Shown here: one piece after another, positions 25,217-34,470 of the stretch
How positions within the stretch are numbered: position 1 is the stretch's first letter
Layout: every line of letters starts with the position of its first letter
NCBI GenBank assembly: GCA_011087645.1
Contig: JAALLF010000001.1
Location: 1-64,000 of the forward strand
Reading direction: 5' to 3'
Origin: Alphaproteobacteria bacterium
Lineage (GTDB): Bacteria; Pseudomonadota; Alphaproteobacteria; UBA6615
Length of the DNA stretch: 64,000 bases
Notes under the pieces: generated by a model
What the model saw: only the letters and a program-made list of their open reading frames with translations
What the model was told of the DNA's origin: nothing
Databases searched by the model: none
Program-made: the position numbers and the translations under genes

Positions 25217-27343
25217 ATGGACGCCATCTCAGATGACGAAAGCTTGCGTATTGGCGTCGATATTGGCGGCACCTTCACCGACTGCGTGATCTTGGCGGAA
25301 TCAGGGCGACGTCTTACGACTAAGGCGCTGACGACGCCTGACGACCCCGAAAATGGCGTGCTCGACGGCCTCGCTTCTGCCAGCGAGACTTTGTCTTGTT
25401 CGGTGCCCGAGCTTTTAACGCGCACCACCGCCTTCGTTCACGGCACCACGGTTGGCACAAACGCCTTGGCCCAAAGGCGCGGCGCGCGCACCGGCCTGCT
25501 GATGACGCGCGGCCACGAGCAGACCATCACCATCGGCCGGGTGCGGCAAAAGATTATGGGGCTCAGCGAGCGCGAGAAAACCCACATAACCCATCTATCG
25601 AAGGCCGACCCACCGATCGTGGCGCCCGAGGATATTCGCGCCGTCACCGAACGGGTCGATGTGAACGGCAATGTGGTAGTCGCGCTTGATCACAACGGCG
25701 CCATCGCGGCGGTCGACGAACTGGTCGCGTCGGGCATCGAGGCTCTGGCGATATGCCTTCTATGGTCGTTCGTCAGACCCGACCATGAGCGGCAAATCGC
25801 CGAATATGTGCGCGCCACGCACCCCGACATTTATCTATCGTTGTCATCGGAAGTGGCTCCACTGCTCGGCGAATACGAGCGCAGCGTCTCCACGGTGTTC
25901 AATTCCTATATCGGCCCCACGGTCGGCGATTATCTCTACCGATTGGAAACCCAGCTTAAAGGGCAGGGCATGGCGTGTTCACTGCTGGTCATGCAGTCGA
26001 ATGGCGGCCTCAGCACGGTGCCGGCGATCCGCCACCGCCCCTTGCTGACAATCGATTCAGGACCCGCCGGCGGCGTCCTCGGCGGCCACTTCTTCAGCGA
26101 CACTACCGACGCGCGCAACATTATTTGCGCCGATGTCGGCGGCACCACCTTCGATGTCGGCCTGGTCTTCGACGACCGCGTGCAAATGGACCCGCTGCCG
26201 GTGATCGACCAGTACGCCTATCTGACGCCGAAAATCTACATCAAGTCGATCGGCGCCGGCGGCGGCTCCATCGCCTGGGTCGACAATGGCGGCAGCCTAC
26301 GTGTCGGGCCGCATAGCGCCGGCGCCCTGCCGGGGCCGGCCTGTTATGGACGTGGCGGCACGGCGCCGACCGTGACCGACGCCCATTTGGTGTTGGGATA
26401 TCTCAGTGACGACCATCCGCTCGGTGGTACGGTCCATCTGGATCGCAGCGCCGCGGAGGCAGCCCTGGCGACCGTCGCCGAGCGCCTGTCGATGCCGGTG
26501 ATCGATCTGGCAGCGGGGATCGCGGAAATCTCCAGCGCCCAGATGGCCGATCTGATGCGCAAGGTGACGGTCGAGCGTGGCCTCGATCCGCGCGGCTTCA
26601 TCGTCTTCGCCTATGGCGGCGCGGGCCCAGTATATGCGCCGTTCCTGGCCCGGCAGATCGGCGCGCGTATGGCCTACGTACCCAGCGATTCCGGCATGTT
26701 TTCCGCGCTGGGGATGCTCACTACCGATTTAATTTTTCAGGAAGAGCGGTCGTTTCGCGTGCGCCCGCCCCTGGCCGCGGCGGATATCGCGGCGGTCAAC
26801 GGGACGCTGGAGACATTATCCGCCCGGGTCGCCGAGCGTTTCGTCGCCGAAGGCATTCCGACCGATCGGGTGCAGCTCAGCCGAGCTGTCGATATGCGTT
26901 TCGCCATGCAGGTGCACGAACTCGATATCGACTTACCGGATAGCGACCTCACCGAAAGCGACATCGCCGAAACGTGCAGCGATTTCGTCGCCAAGTACGA
27001 ACAGACCTACGGCGAGAACAGCGCCTACCTGGAAGCCGGCATGGAAATGGTGACTTTCCGGGTCACAGGCCTGGTGACGCTGGACCGGCCGACCCTGTCG
27101 GCCGACGACACACGCGGAACCGCTGACTCGACGATCGGCGAACGCCAGGTCTATTTCACCTCTGCCGCGGCTGCCGGAGATTTCGTGGTAACGCAAGTCC
27201 ATGACGGCGACCGCTTGCGCGCCGGCCAGGCCCTACACGGCCCGGCAATCGTCCAACGCCTCGGCGATACTGTTGTGGTGCCGCCCGGCACGGTCATGGA
27301 GGTCGACAATATGGGCGGACTGACACTCCGCCAGGAGGATTAG
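25217..27343 (+). CDS. Hydantoinase A/oxoprolinase family protein (second set)
   Basis: A 708-residue A subunit, only distantly similar to the one at 13-15 kb. IGVDIGGTFTDCVI and CADVGGTTFDVGLVF are the two ATP-grip loops of the actin-like fold, SIGAGGGSIAWVD and GRGGTAPTVTDAHLVLG are family hallmarks. It would phosphorylate a carbonyl or bicarbonate during ATP-dependent ring opening or carboxylation. The B subunit gene begins five bases after its stop. Together with the divergent TRAP transporter, the set looks like uptake plus first-step breakdown of a carboxylated compound. Confidence 0.85.
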   Translation: MDAISDDESLRIGVDIGGTFTDCVILAESGRRLTTKALTTPDDPENGVLDGLASASETLSCSVPELLTRTTAFVHGTTVGTNALAQRRGARTGLLMTRGHEQTITIGRVRQKIMGLSEREKTHITHLSKADPPIVAPEDIRAVTERVDVNGNVVVALDHNGAIAAVDELVASGIEALAICLLWSFVRPDHERQIAEYVRATHPDIYLSLSSEVAPLLGEYERSVSTVFNSYIGPTVGDYLYRLETQLKGQGMACSLLVMQSNGGLSTVPAIRHRPLLTIDSGPAGGVLGGHFFSDTTDARNIICADVGGTTFDVGLVFDDRVQMDPLPVIDQYAYLTPKIYIKSIGAGGGSIAWVDNGGSLRVGPHSAGALPGPACYGRGGTAPTVTDAHLVLGYLSDDHPLGGTVHLDRSAAEAALATVAERLSMPVIDLAAGIAEISSAQMADLMRKVTVERGLDPRGFIVFAYGGAGPVYAPFLARQIGARMAYVPSDSGMFSALGMLTTDLIFQEERSFRVRPPLAAADIAAVNGTLETLSARVAERFVAEGIPTDRVQLSRAVDMRFAMQVHELDIDLPDSDLTESDIAETCSDFVAKYEQTYGENSAYLEAGMEMVTFRVTGLVTLDRPTLSADDTRGTADSTIGERQVYFTSAAAAGDFVVTQVHDGDRLRAGQALHGPAIVQRLGDTVVVPPGTVMEVDNMGGLTLRQED

Positions 27344-27347
27344 CGCC

Positions 27348-29549
27348 ATGGCACCGGCAACCGGCAATGTCGATGTGGTCACCTTCGAGGTGCTGCGCCA
27401 TCGGCTGTGGGAAATCAACGACGAGATGGCGTTGCTGATGGGGCGCATTTCCGGCGCGCCGTCGGTCTACGAATCCGGTGACTTCAATACCGCCATCCTC
27501 ACCCCGGAAGGCCGCGGTCTTTACGCCGGCGTCTACGTGATCCGCCAAGCCTCGGCGCTCGATATCGTGGTGCAAAAAGTCATCGAAGTGTTCGGCGACG
27601 ATATTCACGATGGCGACGCTTTCATGACCAACGACCCGTGGTACGGCGCCTTGCACGCCATGGATACCGCCGTGGTGGTGCCAATCTTCGCCGATGGCGA
27701 ATTGGTCGCCTGGACCGGCGTCGTGGTGCATGAACTTGATGTTGGCGGCTCGCGGCCGGGCAGTTGGACCGTTGGCGCCCGCGACGCCTATCAAGAGGTG
27801 ATGCTAATCCCCCCAGTGAAGATGGTCGACCAGGGCAAAATGCGTACCGACGTCGAGGCGATGTTCCTGCGCAATACCCGCACGCCAGCCATTAACGCAC
27901 TCAACCTTCGCGCCAAAATCGTCGCCCAGAACATGACCGGCGACCGGCTTCGCGCGATTATCGAGGAATACGGCAAAGACACCTTTCTCGCGGTGCAGGA
28001 GCAGATTCTCGATTATGTGCGCCGGTCGATCCGCCAGCGCATCGCCGACCTGCCCGACGGCACCTGGTACGCCAATGCGTTGCTCGACCATAGCGGCCTG
28101 GAAAACGACATGTACCGGCTCAAGCTGGCACTGACCAAGCGCGGCGACCGGCTCGAGTTCGACTTCACCGGCACCGAGGAACAAGTGCCGGGTTCGGTCA
28201 ATTGCGCCTATAGCGGGCTGATCGGCGGCATTCTGCAGGTGCTGTTCCCACTGCTGTGTTTCGACCTGCCCTGGTCCCATGGCGCGGTGATGGATTGCAT
28301 CGATATTATCTCCGAAGAAGGCACCATCAACAACGCGATCTTTCCCGCCGGCACCAGCATGGCCACGGTCAACGCCTGCCAATCGACGGGAAATTTGATC
28401 TGGGAAGCGATGGCGCGCATGTATGGCTGCGGCGGCGATGAATTACGCGAAGAGGTGATCGGCCTAGGCTATGGCGGCGTGAACATGGCGGTGATCGCAG
28501 GGCGGCGGAATGACGACAGCACTTTCGTAAACATGTTTACCGATTCCGTCGGCGGCGGTGGCGGCCGATCGTTCGGCGACGGTATCGATACCTGCGGCAA
28601 CTTCATCGCGCCAGCCTACGCCATTCCCAATATTGAACGCACCGAGAGCCTGCACCCGCTGATGTGCGTCTATCGCCGCGAGCGCGAAGAGACAGCCGGC
28701 GCCGGGATATATCGGGGCGGCACCGGCATCGAATATATGTTCATCCCCTACGGCACCGATCATCCGATGGAGGCGGTGTATTTCTCGACCGGCTGCGGCC
28801 ATATGGAGACCAAGGGTGTCGCCGGTGGCCTACCGGGTTCTATCCAGCGCAATGTCGTCGCCCGTGACATCGACATTCAGGGTCTATTCGCGGCCGGGAC
28901 AATCCCCACCGCACTCGCCGACCTTTCGCCAGGTGAAACCGACATTGTCGCGGCCAAGGACGTGCGTTGGCTCAATCCCAACGACGCATGGATTTGTTTC
29001 TGTACCGGCGGCGGCGGATATGGCGATCCGCTGGACCGCGAACCGTCGCGAGTCGCCGCCGATGTGCGCCGTCGCCTTTGCACTCAAGACGAAGCGCGGC
29101 GGCTTTATGGTGTCATCGTGGACGCCGAACATCTCGTCGACGCGCCGGCAACTGAAACCGAAAGGCAAGCGCGGCGTCATATGCGTCTCGAAACCGGACG
29201 TCGTCCCGCCACTCAACTGCCGGCTAATGTCGATTTCTCCGGTGAAGAGTTATTCAGAGTCGGAAGCATTCTCTCTGTCCGCGCGGCCGAAGGCGGACCG
29301 GTTCTAGGATGCCGCGAATGCAGCCACGGCTTCGGCCCGGCCGGCGACGATCCGCGCCAATATGCGGTGATCGTGGAAACACCCATCGCCGACCTCAACT
29401 CGCTCAATGCCCATGCTGACAGCGACGACGTGGTGCTGCACCAATATTGCTGCGCCGGTTGTGGCGCGCTGTTCTCAACCGACCTGCATCGGCGCGGTGA
29501 AGATCCATTGATGCCAGAAATGCATTTAGCCCTAAACGCCGCTGAATGA
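27348..29549 (+). CDS. Hydantoinase B/oxoprolinase family protein with C-terminal zinc-ribbon module
   Basis: A 733-residue protein, about 150 residues longer than the B subunit at 11-13 kb. The main domain carries FMTNDPWYGALHAMD, FDFTGTEEQVPGSVN and GGGGYGDPLDRE, the usual B-subunit landmarks. The extra C-terminal part (about residue 640 onward) contains GCREC and CCAGC cysteine pairs around a DDPRQYAVI segment, resembling the zinc-binding acetone-carboxylase gamma subunit fused to the catalytic subunit. This favours an ATP-dependent carboxylase-like activity over plain hydantoin hydrolysis; that is inference. Note also GSVGGGGGRSFGDG-type glycine-rich loop at about residue 400. Confidence 0.85.
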   Translation: MAPATGNVDVVTFEVLRHRLWEINDEMALLMGRISGAPSVYESGDFNTAILTPEGRGLYAGVYVIRQASALDIVVQKVIEVFGDDIHDGDAFMTNDPWYGALHAMDTAVVVPIFADGELVAWTGVVVHELDVGGSRPGSWTVGARDAYQEVMLIPPVKMVDQGKMRTDVEAMFLRNTRTPAINALNLRAKIVAQNMTGDRLRAIIEEYGKDTFLAVQEQILDYVRRSIRQRIADLPDGTWYANALLDHSGLENDMYRLKLALTKRGDRLEFDFTGTEEQVPGSVNCAYSGLIGGILQVLFPLLCFDLPWSHGAVMDCIDIISEEGTINNAIFPAGTSMATVNACQSTGNLIWEAMARMYGCGGDELREEVIGLGYGGVNMAVIAGRRNDDSTFVNMFTDSVGGGGGRSFGDGIDTCGNFIAPAYAIPNIERTESLHPLMCVYRREREETAGAGIYRGGTGIEYMFIPYGTDHPMEAVYFSTGCGHMETKGVAGGLPGSIQRNVVARDIDIQGLFAAGTIPTALADLSPGETDIVAAKDVRWLNPNDAWICFCTGGGGYGDPLDREPSRVAADVRRRLCTQDEARRLYGVIVDAEHLVDAPATETERQARRHMRLETGRRPATQLPANVDFSGEELFRVGSILSVRAAEGGPVLGCRECSHGFGPAGDDPRQYAVIVETPIADLNSLNAHADSDDVVLHQYCCAGCGALFSTDLHRRGEDPLMPEMHLALNAAE

Positions 29550-29569
29550 GCGAGGCGAGACCCCGCGAG

Positions 29570-30478
29570 TTACCGCTTCACCATGCCGAAGCTGAATCCT
29601 CGGGCCAGATGTTTTCTAATCATCAGGCCAACGAAGATCAGGGGTATCGTAATGCCGACCGACAGCGCCGCTTGGCGGCCATACACCCGGCCCTCGGTCG
29701 AGCCCTGATATTTGGACAACTCGATCGGCAAAGTTAGCACGTCGGTCTTCGATAAGAGCAGCGCCAGCAGATATTCGCTCCAGGTCAAAATCAGAATGAA
29801 CAGGAACGTCGCCACCAGACCGGAGCGCACCAGCGGCAGCACCACTTCCCAGATCGTGCGCCAGCGGCTAGCGCCGAGGATCTCAGCCGCGTGTTCCATC
29901 TCGCGCGGCACTTCGTCGATGAAGCTCTTACTCATCCACACCGCGTAGGGCAGCGATGTCAGAAAATACAGAATGACCAATCCCGGTATACTGTCGAGCA
30001 GGCCGATTTGCCGGTACCACAGCGAAATCGGCGCAATTAAGACTATGGGAGGCACCATGCGCAGCATGAGGAGCTGGAACATTCGTTTTTCCGACAATAT
30101 CTGATGCCGCGAGACCCCATAGGCGAGCACCGAACCGAACAGCACCGCCAGCAACGTCGCGATACCGGCGATCAGGGTGCTATTGCCCAACGCCTCCCAA
30201 GGCCGCTGCAGCGACTGGGTCACTTGGCCGAGCTTTTGCGCGTCTTCAGAGTCGCCTGCGGCGTATTCGTTGAAATCCGACCACACCACCAGATAATTGC
30301 GAATAGTCGCGTTCTCGGAAAAATAGACCGGCGGCCAGGCGAACCATTCGCGGTCGGGCTTGAATGAGGTCGACACCATCCAAAACATCGGAAAGGCGAC
30401 GATCAGCAGCCATATTGTTAAAACAAAATAGCGAAATACCGAAAAAACATGCCTCTTCTGGGACATTGTCATCGACAT
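29570..30478 (-). CDS. ABC transporter permease, carbohydrate type (MalG-like)
   Basis: A 302-residue inner-membrane permease with six predicted helices. The cytoplasmic EAA loop reads HAAEILGASRWRTIWEVVLP, the contact point with the ATPase. This family (binding-protein-dependent transport system inner membrane component) normally works with a second permease, a periplasmic binding protein and an ATPase; none is found within the window, so this is an orphan subunit or the edge of a scattered system. GGAGGAG lies eight bases before ATG 30478. It is convergent with hydantoinase B, 20 bases apart. Confidence 0.85.
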   Translation of the reverse strand: MSMTMSQKRHVFSVFRYFVLTIWLLIVAFPMFWMVSTSFKPDREWFAWPPVYFSENATIRNYLVVWSDFNEYAAGDSEDAQKLGQVTQSLQRPWEALGNSTLIAGIATLLAVLFGSVLAYGVSRHQILSEKRMFQLLMLRMVPPIVLIAPISLWYRQIGLLDSIPGLVILYFLTSLPYAVWMSKSFIDEVPREMEHAAEILGASRWRTIWEVVLPLVRSGLVATFLFILILTWSEYLLALLLSKTDVLTLPIELSKYQGSTEGRVYGRQAALSVGITIPLIFVGLMIRKHLARGFSFGMVKR

Positions 30479-30548
30479 CGGAGTATCTCCTCCCGTGATA
30501 TGACCTTAACGCGGGCGCGCCAGCGCAGCAATGGAGGGTGGTGTTCAC

Positions 30549-30585
30549 AAAAAACGGCGGCGCCCTGGTGATGGGAGCGCCGCCG
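30549..30585 (-). terminator. Rho-independent terminator after the acyl-CoA operon
   Basis: On the minus strand CGGCGGCGC-T-CCC pairs with GGGCGCCGCCG across a seven-base loop, with one bulged base, and is followed at once by TTTTTT. It lies 28 bases after the stop of the hydrolase gene (30614), ending the minus-strand operon and insulating the ABC permease gene. Confidence 0.9.
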
Positions 30586-30613
30586 CGTTGCGATAGGTGA
30601 ATTTGTAAGTGCG

Positions 30614-31555
30614 CTACTCGGCCGCCTTGGCCATTTGCGCCGCCCCGCCGAACAACAAGTTCTGCAGCCAATCGGCCTGTACACCGGCCACCTTGCCCAG
30701 ATGGTCATTGTTCGAATACAGGCTCATATGGTCGACGCCTTCGACCACCGCCAGATGCTTGTTGGGCGACTGGATGGCGTTGAAGACCTCGATCTCCAGA
30801 TCGGCCGAGGTGATGTTATCGCCCTTGGCGACCGCCATCATGATCGGCGTCTCGTGGATGCGCACCGCATACGGCTTGACCTGATAAGCGAGCAGCAGTT
30901 CCACCGATTCTATGGTGTTGATGTGCTCATGGTTGGGCGCTTCGTTCTGCTTAATATCATTGAAGATGGTGCAGACATGGGGGAACGGCCACGAACTTAA
31001 CTCATTGTCCGGGTCGGTCGACGACATGGGTATCATGCCGCCGGGCTCGCCGGCGTGACGCCGTTCGCGGTCTTCCAGAATCTTCGCCATAAGGCCGGCG
31101 AATTTACGCTCGCCATGGCAACGCCGCATGGTCGGGTAACCGTCGACCACGGGGATCGTCGAGATCGCGAATTTGACCCGCGGATCGAGCGAGGCGGTGA
31201 CGATGACATGGCCGCCGCTATAGGAGATGCCCCAAATGCCGATCTTGTCGTTGTCGATCTCGTCCAAGGTGCGGCCGAAGCTCACCGCGTTGCGGTAATC
31301 TTCGATCTGACCCCAGGGGTCGATATGCTGACGCGGCTGGCCGTCGCTGTCGCCGAAATTGCGGTAATCGAACAGCAAGCACGCCACGCCGATATCGGTA
31401 AACGCCTTGGCGTAATAGGGCATGACGATTTCTTTAACGTAGCACCAGCCACCCGCCAGAATAACCAGGGGCAACGGTCCGGTCGCCCCGTCCGGCGTGT
31501 GCAAGACACCGCGTACTGTATCGCCGCAGCTATTGAACTCTACATTGCGTTCCAT
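30614..31555 (-). CDS. Alpha/beta hydrolase
   Basis: A 313-residue alpha/beta-fold hydrolase related to dienelactone-hydrolase-like and polyketide-type thioesterases. IWGISYSGGHV holds the nucleophilic serine in a GxSxxG elbow, LLFDYRNFGDSDG is the conserved loop after strand 4 and EGVDHMSLY near the C-terminus gives the histidine. An ester or thioester bond is the probable target. It is the last gene of an operon with acyl-CoA ligase, dehydrogenase and hydratase, 84 bases after the ligase, and a strong terminator follows it. Confidence 0.75.
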   Translation of the reverse strand: MERNVEFNSCGDTVRGVLHTPDGATGPLPLVILAGGWCYVKEIVMPYYAKAFTDIGVACLLFDYRNFGDSDGQPRQHIDPWGQIEDYRNAVSFGRTLDEIDNDKIGIWGISYSGGHVIVTASLDPRVKFAISTIPVVDGYPTMRRCHGERKFAGLMAKILEDRERRHAGEPGGMIPMSSTDPDNELSSWPFPHVCTIFNDIKQNEAPNHEHINTIESVELLLAYQVKPYAVRIHETPIMMAVAKGDNITSADLEIEVFNAIQSPNKHLAVVEGVDHMSLYSNNDHLGKVAGVQADWLQNLLFGGAAQMAKAAE

Positions 31556-31639
31556 GACTTCCTCCCGATCTGTGATACCGATTTTGCTACAATATCATCA
31601 CGTTGTTACAGCGAAGGGTGTCGGCTCAACTGATGCGAG

Positions 31640-33274
31640 TCAATCGCATTCTGCGGCAATTTTCGCCGCGATTTGTTCGCGCAACACGTTCTTGCGGATT
31701 TTGCCCGCCGGGGTACGTGGAAAGGCCTCGACGATTTCCAAACGTTCCGGGTATTTCTGCTTGGCCATCCCCGTGCCTTCAAGGGTGGTAATCATGTCAT
31801 CGAAGGTCAGCGACGCCCCTTCCTCTATGATCACATAGGCGCATCCAGTCTCGCCCAACCGCGCATGGGGCATGGCGACCACCGCCGCCTCGTAGATCGC
31901 CGGATGCTCGTGCAGCGCGTCCTCGACTTCGCGGGGACTTAAATTTTCGCCACCGCGGATGATCAAATCCTTCGATCGTCCGGTGATGATCAAGCATTCG
32001 TCTTCGGTCAGGATCGCCAAATCACCAGTATGAAAGAAGCCATCCGAATCGAAGGCTTCGTTGTGAGCCGGGTCGGCATAGCCCAAACACATTTCCGGAC
32101 CCCGGGTGACGATCTCGCCCTCGATGCCGACTGGCACCGGCGCGCCCTGTTCGTCGACCAGCTTAATCTCATGGCCGACAATCAGACCCTCGGTGGCCGC
32201 CCCAAGACGTTCCTGATCGCGGCTATTCACGCCAAGGGTCACGGTCGGCGCTTCGGTCGAGCCGTAACAGCGCGCGCAAACGCAGCGATCAAACGTTTTG
32301 TGGGCGTTGTAGATGATCTCCGGTGGCACCGGCGCGCCGCCGCAGGGAAAATAGCGCAGGCTAGGCAAGGTTCGATCATTAAGCCGGGCAAATTCGGTCA
32401 ACTCTTGCAAAAAAACCGTGGCTGCGATGGTGAAGGTGACACCGTGACGGTCGATCAGATCGGCGGCAGCCTCGGCGTTCCACATTTCCATGAACACCAC
32501 CGGCGCCCCAAGCACAATCGGCAGCTGGATACCGTAGAGATAACCGGTGATGTGGGTGAGTGGCGATGGCATCAGGATCACGTCGTCCGCGCCGAGGCCG
32601 AGAAACCCGCTGAACGCCTGGTTTTCGGTGTCGATTGTGTTGTGGCTGTGCAGCACCCCCTTGGGCCGGCCGGTGGTGCCGGAGGTGTACATGATCAGCT
32701 TGACCGCATTCGGATCGACGGCGGCTCGCGCCACCGCGTCGCCTTGGTTGAGCAAATCGTCGAAGGTAATGCAACCTTCGGCGCTACCCCGAACCGTAAT
32801 GATATGAGCGAGTTCGGGCAGGTCACCACGGTGGCGTTCGATCATCGCCACATAATCAAAATTACGAAATTCCGTCGGGATGAATACGACCTTGGTGCCA
32901 GCGTCCTTTAAAATATAAGCGACTTCGGCGTCCCGGTAGATCGGTATGATCGGGTTGCAGACCAGCCCCAACATCGAAGCCGCCACATCGACCACCACCG
33001 CTTCGCGCCAATTGGGCAATTGAAAGCTGATCACGTCGCCGGCGACCAGACCCCGCGCTTGCAAGGCCCCCACCAGCGCCCGCGCTTGAGCGTCGAGGTC
33101 GCTTGCGGTTACGTTGGTGTCGCCGTCGACGATCAAGATTTGGTTGGGGTCGCGCGCGACTTGGGCGTCGAGCAGATCGGCCAGGGTTTTATTCCGCCAA
33201 ATGCCGCTGGCGGCATTTTCCGCGATCAACGCGTCGCTTAGCCGGGTCTGCCACCCGCTGACATCCTGGCGCAT
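31640..33274 (-). CDS. AMP-dependent acyl-CoA synthetase/ligase
   Basis: A 544-residue adenylate-forming enzyme. IMYTSGTTGRPKGVLHSH is the phosphate loop, YGSTEAPTV the A5-type motif, HTGDLAILTEDE and GRSKDLIIRGGENLSP the hinge region, and RTPAGKIRKNVLRE carries the catalytic lysine near the C-terminus. It activates a carboxylic acid with ATP and transfers it to CoA. Chain length or aromatic preference is not predictable. It lies 17 bases after the acyl-CoA dehydrogenase stop in the same operon, which gives a full activation-dehydrogenation-hydration set. Confidence 0.9.
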   Translation of the reverse strand: MRQDVSGWQTRLSDALIAENAASGIWRNKTLADLLDAQVARDPNQILIVDGDTNVTASDLDAQARALVGALQARGLVAGDVISFQLPNWREAVVVDVAASMLGLVCNPIIPIYRDAEVAYILKDAGTKVVFIPTEFRNFDYVAMIERHRGDLPELAHIITVRGSAEGCITFDDLLNQGDAVARAAVDPNAVKLIMYTSGTTGRPKGVLHSHNTIDTENQAFSGFLGLGADDVILMPSPLTHITGYLYGIQLPIVLGAPVVFMEMWNAEAAADLIDRHGVTFTIAATVFLQELTEFARLNDRTLPSLRYFPCGGAPVPPEIIYNAHKTFDRCVCARCYGSTEAPTVTLGVNSRDQERLGAATEGLIVGHEIKLVDEQGAPVPVGIEGEIVTRGPEMCLGYADPAHNEAFDSDGFFHTGDLAILTEDECLIITGRSKDLIIRGGENLSPREVEDALHEHPAIYEAAVVAMPHARLGETGCAYVIIEEGASLTFDDMITTLEGTGMAKQKYPERLEIVEAFPRTPAGKIRKNVLREQIAAKIAAECD

Positions 33275-33291
33275 TATCCGCCCTCGAGTTC

Positions 33292-34464
33292 TTATTCGTT
33301 AGCCAACCGCAGGCGATTGGCGATGTTGTTTTTCTGAATCGCCGACGAGCCGCCGAAAATCGGCATCACCAGGCACTCGCGCACGTAGCGCTCCATGTCG
33401 AAATCCTTGATGTAGCCATAAGCGCCCATCACCTGCTGGCAGGTCAGCACGATTTCCTTGCCGGTGTCGCAGACGAACAGTTTGGCCATCGAAGTTTCCA
33501 CCGAGGCCGGTTTTTTCTGATCGAGCAACCAGGCCGCGTGATAGGTCATCAGCCGGCAGGCGTGCAACTTGGTCTTACAGTCGGCCAGCATGTGGCGGAT
33601 CGACTGGAAACCCGACACCGGCTTGCCAAATTGCTTGCGCTCTTGGGCATAATCCCAGGCATCGTCGAGCGCGGCTGACGCCACACCGAGCGCCATCGCC
33701 GCGACTTCGATTTTTTCCACGTCCAGCCCAGGGCCGACGATCTTTTGCCAGCCGGTGTTCCAACCTTCGTCGCCGCCGATAATATTTTCCGCCGGCACTT
33801 CGACATTTTCAAAGGTGACATCACAGGTCGCCGCCCCCTTCATACCCATGGCGTTCTGCTGCTCGATGGTGATGCCCGGCGCGCCGGTCGGGATCAAGAC
33901 GATCGACATATTCTGGTAGCGCGGCGCATCGGGGTCGCTCTTGACCACGGCGTAGATATAGTCCGCGATATCGGCGCCAGAGCAAAACCGTTTGGCGCCG
34001 TTGATCACTAATGTCCCGCCATTGCCATCGCATCGCGCGGTGGTCCGCACGCTGGCTACATCGGAGCCAGCATCAGGCTCGGTAATGCCATAGGAGAACA
34101 ACAATTTGCCGGCCGCTAGTTTGGGCAACAAGGCTGCTTTCTGTTCCGGGCTGCCGACCTCATCGATATTCATGCCGCCATAGCACGCGCACATGATGAA
34201 CGGCACGGCAACCGCCATCGACCGGCGGCTGAGTTCCTCAATCACCATGATGGTCGCGGTGATGTCGCGGCCGGCACCGCCATATTCTTCCGGCACCGTC
34301 AGGCCGGCGACCCCCAATTCGCAGAGCTTGGCAAACACATCGCGGGGAAAATGGTTATCCCGGTCCCACGCTTGCGCCGCTTCGCGCGGCATTTCGTTTT
34401 CGACGAAACGGCGGATGGTGTCGCGCAGGATGGCGATATGTTCGGCTTCGTGGAACTGTTCCAT
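33292..34464 (-). CDS. Acyl-CoA dehydrogenase
   Basis: A 390-residue FAD-dependent acyl-CoA dehydrogenase. GLTVPEEYGGAG in the N-terminal helical domain, FSYGITEPDAGSDVAS and CSGADIAD in the beta domain, and QVMGAYGYIKDFDMERY in the C-terminal domain are all family landmarks. It introduces the 2,3-double bond of an acyl-CoA, passing electrons to an electron-transfer flavoprotein. Placed between enoyl-CoA hydratase (six bases upstream) and acyl-CoA ligase. It is not of the ACAD10/11 type seen at 19.3-20.5 kb. Confidence 0.9.
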   Translation of the reverse strand: MEQFHEAEHIAILRDTIRRFVENEMPREAAQAWDRDNHFPRDVFAKLCELGVAGLTVPEEYGGAGRDITATIMVIEELSRRSMAVAVPFIMCACYGGMNIDEVGSPEQKAALLPKLAAGKLLFSYGITEPDAGSDVASVRTTARCDGNGGTLVINGAKRFCSGADIADYIYAVVKSDPDAPRYQNMSIVLIPTGAPGITIEQQNAMGMKGAATCDVTFENVEVPAENIIGGDEGWNTGWQKIVGPGLDVEKIEVAAMALGVASAALDDAWDYAQERKQFGKPVSGFQSIRHMLADCKTKLHACRLMTYHAAWLLDQKKPASVETSMAKLFVCDTGKEIVLTCQQVMGAYGYIKDFDMERYVRECLVMPIFGGSSAIQKNNIANRLRLANE

Positions 34465-34470
34465 AGGGTT

